From: Oscillospiraceae bacterium
GTDB taxonomy: Bacteria; Bacillota; Clostridia; Oscillospirales; Acutalibacteraceae
Direction: 5' to 3'
Length of the DNA: 11,571 nt
Assembly: GCA_029004655.1 (NCBI GenBank)
Contig: JAQVYP010000040.1
Span: 1 to 11,571 of the forward strand
This document shows, piece after piece, positions 1-4,972 of the stretch. The notes below the pieces were generated by a model that saw only the letters and a program-made list of their open reading frames with translations, had not been told where the DNA came from and searched no databases. Made by a program: the position numbers and the translations under genes. Each line of letters opens with the position of its first letter. Position 1 is the stretch's first letter.

Positions 1-35
1 ATGGCATCCAAATCTAATATGTGTCTCCTCAACAC

Positions 36-111
<76 letters not shown>

Positions 112-121
112 TCAGGGACAC

Positions 122-152
122 AAAGCCGCTAATCATAAGGTTAGCGGGCTTT
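122..152 (+). terminator. Terminator of tRNA-Ala
   Basis: Arms AAAGCCGCTAA (122-132) and TTAGCGGGCTTT (141-152) pair with a single bulged G around an 8-base loop. A short T-containing stretch (ccttttgc) follows. It begins 10 bases after the encoded CCA, so it is the natural end of the tRNA transcript. The T tract is weak, hence moderate confidence. Confidence 0.6.
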
Positions 153-164
153 CCTTTTGCTCTA

Positions 165-704
165 ATGTACTATGCACTCTCTTTAAATACGATGGGTTTA
201 TCAAGAGAAATGCCCAATGCTTCACAAAAGCCAATAGCTCTCCGTTTCACCGCCATAAACAGAACCTATAACGGCACAACTTCGGTCGAGCTTACGACAA
301 ACGATTATCCCGATATTGTCATCGGCGACAAAGTCGCATTTATGAATCCCACCATGGGAACAATTGCCCACAAAGATGCCGGATACAGCAAGGCCGTAAC
401 GATTCCCGCCGTCATTTTATCTGGTGACGACAGCTATAAATACACCTTCCTGCATTCTTCCGATGTTACCGTGGATGTCTATCCAAAAGAGGTCACCCTC
501 TCCGGTACCACAGTAAACGATAAAATCTATGATCAAAAAAACATCGCCGAAATTGATAAAACAGATATCATTAACGGCGTCCTTAATGATGAAGTTGTCA
601 CCGTCGATCCCGGTATTTGCACTTTTACCCAAATCTCTGCCGGAGAAAATATCGAAGTTGTTGCCAACGGTTTTATACTAATCTCAATTAAAAATGGAGA
701 TTAG
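165..704 (+). pseudogene. Fragment of a YDG-repeat surface protein
   Basis: The reading frame gives one nearly complete and one broken copy of a repeat resembling the YDG family of secreted or cell-surface adhesin-like proteins. The first copy begins around the residues TAINRTYNGTT and runs to VTVDVYPKEVTL. The second starts with NDKIYDQKN and stops just after ENIEVVANGF, where the family usually continues for another 15-30 residues. There is no signal peptide, anchor or Shine-Dalgarno site; the frame is open back through the tRNA by chance, so the start at 165 is only the first ATG after the terminator. The 3' end falls inside the palindrome 672-710, whose bases supply the last residues and the stop codon. 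I read it as a remnant of a larger gene cut at both ends. A short secreted protein is less likely. Confidence 0.6.
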
Positions 705-710
705 TATAAA
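672..710. repeat. Solo palindrome related to element A
   Basis: Perfect 14-bp inverted repeat (672-685 / 697-710) around an 11-base AT-rich loop. Its first ~31 bases match, in reverse complement, the right end of element A (2576-2737 and 4641-4802), including the loop. The GC-rich core of A is absent. It sits exactly where the YDG fragment loses similarity, so it may mark an insertion or deletion end. It could also act as a terminator-like hairpin, but no T tract follows. Confidence 0.75.
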
Positions 711-797
711 TCCAAAAAACTAATTAAAATCAATGCAATAAGGCAGAAAAAATCGCGATTTGACACCCATTTAAACAGCTTAACAAAAACCAAAAAA

Positions 798-900
798 CGG
801 ACATTGCAAAAATGATCTCTTTGGACATGTCAATAAAAAACCGGACACAATGTTAGGTGATTATTTGACATATCCAAGGGGGTCTTTTTTGCAATATCCG
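798..900. repeat. Element C: 36-bp imperfect inverted arms
   Basis: Left arm 798-833 and the reverse complement of right arm 865-900 agree at 30 of 36 positions; both arms begin CGGA(C/T)ATTGCAAAAA and end TTGGA(C/T)ATGTCAA. The spacer of 31 bases contains CCGGACACAATG, partly echoing the arm sequence. The size and shape fit a small non-coding MITE or the fused ends of a lost insertion sequence; as RNA it would form one long hairpin. No open frame of note lies inside. A terminator begins 7 bases after the right arm. Confidence 0.6.
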
Positions 901-907
901 TTGGACA

Positions 908-943
908 GGGCGCAGTTCAAGATTTCGACTGCGCCCTTTTTAT
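908..943 (+). terminator. Strong plus-strand terminator
   Basis: Perfect 9-bp stem GGGCGCAGT (908-916) / ACTGCGCCC (928-936) with an 11-base loop, followed by TTTTTATTTT. The T run exists only on the plus strand, so it does not end the rubredoxin transcript. What it terminates is unclear: the nearest plus-strand features are element C and the YDG fragment, so it may be the original end of the disrupted gene's operon. Confidence 0.8.
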
Positions 944-971
944 TTTACTTAATTTGAACAATCAGTTTTGC

Positions 972-1130
972 TTATTGTTCTTCGAATTGATCCTTGCTTG
1001 CTCCACAAATTGGGCATGCCCAGTCTTCAGGTATATCCCCCCATTTTGTTCCGGCTGCAATGCCGCTATCAGGATCGCCTTCTGCTTCATCATAAACATA
1101 ACCACAGAGCATACATACATACTTTTTCAT
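972..1130 (-). CDS. Rubredoxin
   Basis: A 52-residue protein starting MKKYVCMLCGYVYD and containing PEDWACPICGASK. It has the two CxxCG-type pairs (Cys6/Cys9 and Cys39/Cys42) that bind a single iron, and the usual length for a small clostridial rubredoxin. It is a cytoplasmic one-electron carrier; in this setting it would supply electrons to the rubrerythrin and superoxide reductase encoded just upstream. A GGTGAT Shine-Dalgarno-like site precedes the ATG. It is the last gene of the minus-strand operon, 39 bases after the rubrerythrin stop codon. Confidence 0.96.
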   Translation of the reverse strand: MKKYVCMLCGYVYDEAEGDPDSGIAAGTKWGDIPEDWACPICGASKDQFEEQ

Positions 1131-1169
1131 AATAATCACCATATCCTTCTTGTTTGTTAGTTTTTAGAA

Positions 1170-1706
1170 TTAATAGTTTTTAGCTTCAATTTGGAAATAT
1201 GCTTTTGGGTGAGCGCATACAGGGCACATATCGGGAGCTTCTTTTCCAATATGGATGTGTCCACAGTTAGAACACTTCCAAATTTTATCTCCGTCTTTCG
1301 AAAAGACACATCCATTTTCAACGTTTTCCAACAATTTTAAATATCTTTCCTCATGGATCTTTTCAATTGCGGCAACACCTTCAAAAAGAAGAGCCAACTC
1401 TTCAAAGCCCTCGTCTCTTGCGTCTTTTGCAAAAGTCGCATACATATCAGTCCACTCATAATTTTCGCCGGCTGCAGCATCTTTAAGGTTTGTGGCTGTG
1501 TCTGCAATACCGCCATGCAGGAGTTTGAACCAAATTTTAGCGTGTTCTTTTTCATTATTAGCTGTTTCTAGAAACAACTCCGCTATTTGCTCAAAGCCAT
1601 CTTTCTTTGCTTTGCTGGCATAATAAGTGTATTTATTTCTTGCCTGACTTTCGCCGGCAAACGCCGCCATTAAATTAGCTTCTGATTTTGTTCCTTTTAA
1701 ATTCAT
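1170..1706 (-). CDS. rbr: Rubrerythrin (NADH/rubredoxin peroxidase)
   Basis: A 178-residue cytoplasmic peroxidase that reduces hydrogen peroxide to water. The N-terminal ferritin-like four-helix domain (about 1-135) carries the di-iron ligands: Glu19 in AGESQARNKY, Glu52 and His55 in NEKEHA, Glu81/Glu84 in ENYEWTDMY, and Glu115 and His118 in EKIHEE. The C-terminal rubredoxin-like domain holds Cys145/Cys148 (CSNC) and Cys161/Cys164 (CPVC). The length is slightly shorter than typical ~190-residue forms. An in-frame start lies 5 codons upstream, but GTGAGG at 1716-1721 is 9 bases from the ATG at 1706, which decides the start. It follows the superoxide reductase gene, which makes its substrate, and precedes rubredoxin, its likely electron donor. 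Confidence 0.97.
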   Translation of the reverse strand: MNLKGTKSEANLMAAFAGESQARNKYTYYASKAKKDGFEQIAELFLETANNEKEHAKIWFKLLHGGIADTATNLKDAAAGENYEWTDMYATFAKDARDEGFEELALLFEGVAAIEKIHEERYLKLLENVENGCVFSKDGDKIWKCSNCGHIHIGKEAPDMCPVCAHPKAYFQIEAKNY

Positions 1707-1764
1707 AGTTGACATCCTCACTTTTAAATATTTTGGTTTAATAAAATTATTATTTCCTTATTTC

Positions 1765-2154
1765 TTAAATTTCCGACTTCCAAAGACCATGAAGATTGCA
1801 AAATGCAAAAGCGATTTCTACTTCATCGTCATCGGTAAGGGCAAACTCGACAGTTGGTTTATCACCGGGAGCAAAATTTTTGCGTTGCCCGCCTTGTTTA
1901 GTTTGGATATATACCCACTCTATAAAGTGTTCCTCGGTCATTGGATGAGGGGCAGAACCAATGTCAACAGTAACGATATTTCCATCAATTTTAATCACCG
2001 GAACATGCTTTTCAAGCGCAGCATCGGTTGTGTTTGGAACTAGCTCGGCCATAGCTTCACCGCAGCAAACCAACGGAACGCCTGCGTTGTTTATCAGCCC
2101 AATGATATTTCCGCAATGCTTACAGATGTAAAATTTTTGTCTTTCCTTAGCCAA
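1765..2154 (-). CDS. dfx: Superoxide reductase (desulfoferrodoxin)
   Basis: Reduces superoxide to hydrogen peroxide without making oxygen, the usual route in strict anaerobes. Numbering from the upstream TTG, the N-terminal desulforedoxin domain has Cys13, Cys16, Cys32 and Cys33 (CKHC...CC) for the first iron. The catalytic domain has Lys51-His52 (EKHVP), His72 (PHPM), His78 (EEHFIEW), Cys121 and His124 (CNLHGLW), the complete His4Cys site. It is therefore a two-iron (class I) enzyme of normal length. No ATG is available. TTG at 2160 lies only 3 bases from the AAAGGG ribosome site, whereas TTG at 2154 has a proper 9-base spacing; I chose 2154 (129 residues). It is first in the operon with rubrerythrin and rubredoxin. 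Confidence 0.94.
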   Translation of the reverse strand: MAKERQKFYICKHCGNIIGLINNAGVPLVCCGEAMAELVPNTTDAALEKHVPVIKIDGNIVTVDIGSAPHPMTEEHFIEWVYIQTKQGGQRKNFAPGDKPTVEFALTDDDEVEIAFAFCNLHGLWKSEI

Positions 2155-2445
2155 TTTCAATCGCCCTTTCTTTTAGAAAAATTATATATAAACAGCTTAT
2201 TTAGCTATATATATCAATCTATAAGTACAAAACCCAGATTTAGACTAATTATTATTTTATCCATTGCATATCCCCTTTAGTGATTTTTTAAATATTTAAA
2301 TTTAAAACTTATGATACTTGAATATGTCTAATAATACCATAAAATCTTCTAACAATCAATATAAATCAAGTATGAAAATCTATTACATTTCCGCAACCGA
2401 TTTATTATAATCGCACGCAGAGAAAACTATTGCATCCGCATTATC
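2155..2445. other. AT-rich intergenic region upstream of dfx
   Basis: About 290 bases with stops in all frames and no convincing small gene. It should hold the promoter of the oxygen-defence operon (minus strand). A separate small palindrome CGATT-tattat-AATCG lies near 2398-2413. I see no clear PerR-type operator and no riboswitch. Confidence 0.4.
2181..2215 (-). promoter_or_regulatory. Possible promoter and palindrome of the dfx operon
   Basis: On the minus strand a TATAAT lies at 2186-2181, about 27 bases before the TTG start, fitting a -10 box. A good -35 at 17 bases is not visible; TTGATA further upstream is spaced too far. The box overlaps an imperfect inverted repeat with arms atatata...agct and agct...atatatat around tattt, which could be an operator. 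This is suggestive only. Confidence 0.3.
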
Positions 2446-2773
2446 TTTAGGGAATCTCTAAATACTCGGCGTCTGACAGATTGGTGGGGATTTTTTCCCC
2501 AATCAAGGAAAAAACGGAGCAAATACTTTGTGTATTTGCGAGTATTTTGACGCTGAGTGGGGGAAAAAGACACACTAATACTAATCTCAAATAAAAACGT
2601 AGATATCTTTACGGTCTAGTTTTCGTCCCACCGCGTTGTCGTCGTCGGCGGGCGCCAGCCCGCTGTCCTCCTCCGCCTTGCGGGACAAAAACTATCCTCG
2701 CAAATCTAATCTCCATTTTTAATTGAGATTAGTATAAGATGGCGGACGATGAGTTTTTAGAGGTTCCCTTTAA
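2446..2773. mobile_element. Element B: MITE-like repeat interrupted by element A
   Basis: The ends are inverted repeats: 2450-2473 against 2745-2768 agree at 20 of 24 positions when one is reverse-complemented, with GGGAAYCTCTAAA at each outer end. Inside are two hairpins: a C/G-rich one near 2480-2503 and CAAATAC/GTATTTG at 2520-2538. The block 2549-2558 can also pair with 2464-2473. The 162-bp element A sits between 2575 and 2738; without it B would be roughly 165 bp. No open frame spans B, so it would depend on a transposase elsewhere. Confidence 0.65.
2576..2737 (+). mobile_element. Element A, copy 1 (MITE-like, 162 bp)
   Basis: It aligns without gaps to 4641-4802 with a single difference (A at 2630, G at 4695). 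The ends are inverted repeats reading ATACTAATCTCAA(A/T)TAAAAA inward. Nested inside is a second inverted pair, TAGTTTTCGTCCC (2617-2629) and GGGACAAAAACTA (2682-2694), and at the centre a hairpin GCGGGC-GCCA-GCCCGC (2648-2663). The core is GC-rich and the ends AT-rich. The right end alone also folds (CTAATCTC / GAGATTAG). No protein is encoded. The exact target duplication cannot be fixed; TAA flanks both ends if the repeat is taken to start at TACTAATC. Confidence 0.8.
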
Positions 2774-2815
2774 TGGCTTTCTCTAGCAGTTTGTTCTGTG
2801 CATCGTATTATCAAC

Positions 2816-2846
2816 CCGTAGTGAACAGAGTCCTCGCCGCTCCGAA
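2816..2846. repeat. Degenerate dispersed ~30-bp repeat, copy 1
   Basis: The pattern CCGTAGTGAAC ... GTCCTC ... CGCTCCGAA resembles 4837-4866 (CCGTAGGGAAC ... GTCCCC ... CGCTCCGAA) and, less well, 9519-9543. It lies in the non-coding gap between element B and the late terminator. The remainder of 2774-2888 shows nothing recognisable. Confidence 0.4.
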
Positions 2847-2888
2847 TTTACTTTCCCAACATAATAATATACATAAAAATCAAAACAT

Positions 2889-2924
2889 CGCCCCGCTCAA
2901 ACCAGTCAAAGTTTGAACGGGGCG
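2889..2924 (-). terminator. Terminator after the holin gene
   Basis: Arms 2889-2902 and 2911-2924 (CGCCCCG core) form a 14-pair stem around an 8-base loop. The one odd position is C/A on the plus strand but a G-U pair in minus-strand RNA. A T-rich tail (TGTTTTGATTTTTATG) follows on the minus strand only. It lies 39 bases beyond the holin stop codon and closes the lysis transcription unit. Confidence 0.85.
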
Positions 2925-2962
2925 GAGTTGATTAATCTCATTTGTTAGTTTTAAAAAATTGA

Positions 2963-3412
2963 TTATTTCTCGATTCTTGCACTGTTATCGACGGCGACTT
3001 TTAGCTTTTTTATAGCGTTTACGAAAAAGTCAGGCAGGGGTATGCCAATCTCACCCATGTTTTCCAAAATGCTTATCAGTTCATTTATAATCAGCCAGAT
3101 AATCACTATTAACCCAAACCAAAACACACTACTTGAAGTTGCGATTCCCGCTTGAGCGAGTGCCGACTGCGTTAACCAATCAGCAACCATTGCAACCGAA
3201 ACGACCAATAAATAACACGCTTTTTTGACAATCCCTATAATACCGATTCTTGACGACACTGTTTTTGTAATCCATGCGCTGACCATTCCGGAAATATAGT
3301 CGCAAACCATGACGAACACTAAAATTGAGAGCGGAATTAATATCACTTCAAAATATGCCGCAAGGCCTGCCGCTGCAATGGCAAGAACCGTTTTTATTAC
3401 ATTTTCTTTCAC
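2963..3412 (-). CDS. Phage holin, toxin-secretion/phage-lysis type
   Basis: A 149-residue membrane protein matching the pattern of the phage-lysis holin family that includes TcdE-like proteins. Hydrophobic segments lie at about 5-20, 23-42, 63-80 and 96-116, and the family-typical DYISGMVSAW follows the second one; the C-terminus (133-149) is charged. Holins form holes in the cytoplasmic membrane so that the endolysin can reach the wall. The start is GTG at 3412, set by GAGG 8 bases upstream. It lies 15 bases after the amidase stop codon and both are followed by a terminator, so they form a lysis cassette. No signs of truncation are visible. Confidence 0.9.
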   Translation of the reverse strand: MKENVIKTVLAIAAAGLAAYFEVILIPLSILVFVMVCDYISGMVSAWITKTVSSRIGIIGIVKKACYLLVVSVAMVADWLTQSALAQAGIATSSSVFWFGLIVIIWLIINELISILENMGEIGIPLPDFFVNAIKKLKVAVDNSARIEK

Positions 3413-3427
3413 TTTTTTTCCTCATTT

Positions 3428-4495
3428 CTATTTATTTACTATTCTTATTTGAATGCGGTCTATCGCTTTCCCTAACACGCCCGCATAGTCGTTGTCATCC
3501 GTCACCCATGGATAATAATCCGACCCGATTGGCGCCACACGGCATTGCACGGAATAATTATTGGCGTGGGCAAGTTTCACCCTAACGGCGTCTATATTTT
3601 TGCCAAACACACCGGCATAATCGAGCCTGTCTGTCACCCAAGGAAGCCATTTTCCGCCTACCGTGTGTACTTGATATTGCACGCTGCCCGCTGAAAGATT
3701 AACATATAATCCTTGAATAGCTCTGCGCTTAATACCCGCATAATCGCTGTCGTCAACAACATTTGACAGCCATTTGTTGGCCTTTGTATACACTTGATAA
3801 ACGGCATACGGTAGATTTGCGGCAGTGTTGGTTTCCACCGTTTGATTTATTGTTTTTGTTGCTTGTGATACCGTTTGCGTTTCTGTGTTGGATACTGACT
3901 GCGCATCTGATTTTGCAAGACTAGCTTTCGCTACCAAACAATTGCATAAACCTTGAGCCGCCTTATTTGCAAACTTGTCCGTTAAAATCACCGAAGTGTC
4001 AACCGAGCTGTCCATAAATCCCATTTCACAAAGTATTGCACTCATTTTTGTATTTCTTAAAACTTGGAAATCGGCAGTTTTTTTCGGGTTGGCACGGTTG
4101 CCCTGAGGCACTCCCGCGTTAATCAATGAGTCATATATTGCTGTTTGCCACAGTCCTGTTTCACCGTTTTCTGTACAACTGGAATGTCTGTATACTTCCA
4201 GTCCGCCGCTCTCTGTGCCGTTTGCACCGGCATTATGATGAATTGACAAATATAAATCAACATTTGATAAATTTGCTTTTGCGCAACGATCTGCTAAAGT
4301 CACGTCAGTTGCACCGGTTGTATCATCGACGCGGATAATCTCCACATCATAATTTGACAGCAAATTTTGCAGTTTTTCTGCTATTCTGCTGTTTAAAGTC
4401 CACTCTCTTGTTTCACTTGAATCAAGGCTTGCAAGGCATCTTTTGCCGGCGGTGTAGAGGCCGTGCCCTGCGTCTATCGCAATTTTGAAGCTCAT
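3428..4495 (-). CDS. N-acetylmuramoyl-L-alanine amidase (endolysin)
   Basis: A 355-residue zinc amidase that cuts the bond between muramic acid and the stem peptide of peptidoglycan. The Amidase_3 domain (about 3-188) has zinc ligands His11 (DAGHG), Glu31 and His86 (SIHHNA) and catalytic Glu157 (LCEMGF). A Ser/Thr/Gln-rich linker (190-229) follows. Three ~41-44-residue repeats come last (about 230-270, 271-311, 312-355), each with a W/Y-x-x-V-x-D-x-x-DYAG(V/I) core; these should bind the cell wall. There is no signal peptide, as expected for a holin-dependent lysin. The ATG at 4495 has only a weak upstream site (AGATGG). A host cell-wall amidase is the alternative, but the adjacent holin argues for phage lysis. 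Confidence 0.93.
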   Translation of the reverse strand: MSFKIAIDAGHGLYTAGKRCLASLDSSETREWTLNSRIAEKLQNLLSNYDVEIIRVDDTTGATDVTLADRCAKANLSNVDLYLSIHHNAGANGTESGGLEVYRHSSCTENGETGLWQTAIYDSLINAGVPQGNRANPKKTADFQVLRNTKMSAILCEMGFMDSSVDTSVILTDKFANKAAQGLCNCLVAKASLAKSDAQSVSNTETQTVSQATKTINQTVETNTAANLPYAVYQVYTKANKWLSNVVDDSDYAGIKRRAIQGLYVNLSAGSVQYQVHTVGGKWLPWVTDRLDYAGVFGKNIDAVRVKLAHANNYSVQCRVAPIGSDYYPWVTDDNDYAGVLGKAIDRIQIRIVNK

Positions 4496-4534
4496 ATTTG
4501 CACCATCTTTCTGCTAATTAATAATAAGACTGTA

Positions 4535-4553
4535 TTTTTAGAGGTTCCCTTTA
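4535..4553. repeat. Solo right end of element B
   Basis: Nineteen bases identical to 2754-2772 (TTTTTAGAGGTTCCC and following), in the same orientation. No left end and no internal part of B can be found nearby, so it is a remnant. It lies 40 bases upstream of the amidase start, inside the region that would hold any amidase promoter. Confidence 0.65.
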
Positions 4554-4640
4554 TTAAGATGATTGCGAAGTTACGGTATTTGATTTATCAATTCATCTCC
4601 ATATTATATGTTTTTCATATCTGTTTGGTTAGCAAGGTTA

Positions 4641-4802
4641 TAATACTAATCTCAAATAAAAACGTAGATATCTTTACGGTCTAGTTTTCGTCCCGCCGCG
4701 TTGTCGTCGTCGGCGGGCGCCAGCCCGCTGTCCTCCTCCGCCTTGCGGGACAAAAACTATCCTCGCAAATCTAATCTCCATTTTTAATTGAGATTAGTAT
4801 AA
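4641..4802 (+). mobile_element. Element A, copy 2 (MITE-like, 162 bp)
   Basis: It differs from 2576-2737 only at 4695 (G for A), which improves pairing of the inner arms. The orientation is the same as copy 1, so the two copies form direct repeats 2065 bases apart with holin and amidase between them. All internal features of copy 1 (nested arms, central GC hairpin, self-folding right end) are kept. The flanking bases differ from copy 1. Confidence 0.82.
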
Positions 4803-4836
4803 GGCAATTGCGTGAATTATGCTGTTCAACCCACAT

Positions 4837-4866
4837 CCGTAGGGAACGCTGTCCCCACGCTCCGAA
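4837..4866. repeat. Degenerate dispersed ~30-bp repeat, copy 2
   Basis: CCGTAGGGAAC ... GTCCCC ... CGCTCCGAA, matching 2816-2846 with one base less. It lies in the 477-base non-coding gap between the amidase and the nozzle-like gene, which is otherwise made of element A, the B remnant and the hairpin at 4907-4935. Confidence 0.4.
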
Positions 4867-4906
4867 GACCCACCGTTTTCACCAATTTTGCACCTGCCTC
4901 AACCTC

Positions 4907-4935
4907 GTAGGGGGCGAATAATAGTTGCCCCCTAC
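4907..4935. repeat. GC-rich hairpin GTAGGGGGC / GCCCCCTAC
   Basis: A perfect 9-bp stem with an 11-base AT-rich loop, 38 bases past the stop codon of the nozzle-like gene (minus strand). No T run follows on either strand. It may be an mRNA 3'-end stabiliser or another short palindromic intergenic repeat. A closer candidate terminator near 4948-4968 (minus strand ACC...GGGTTTTTT) has only a short stem. Confidence 0.5.
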
Positions 4936-4972
4936 AAGCCTTATCATACAAAAAACCCAGTTGAGGTTACTG

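Noticed and set aside
865..900. Promoter starting with TTGACA at 865.
   Set aside because: No TATAAT-like box occurs 15-19 bases downstream; the hexamer is part of the right arm of element C.
954..1160. Plus-strand frame of 68 codons.
   Set aside because: It is antisense to rubredoxin, whose cysteine motifs and length are unmistakable.
1353..2043. Plus-strand frames opposite rubrerythrin and superoxide reductase.
   Set aside because: Composition is that of antisense shadows; the minus-strand proteins have all metal-binding residues.
2446..4802. CRISPR array or retron-like structure suggested by the repeats and hairpins.
   Set aside because: The repeats are not regularly spaced, there are no uniform spacers, and no cas or reverse transcriptase gene is present.
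2576..4802. Composite transposon with two A copies as its ends.
   Set aside because: A encodes no transposase and the outer flanks show no shared target duplication; direct repeats open to recombination is the safer description.
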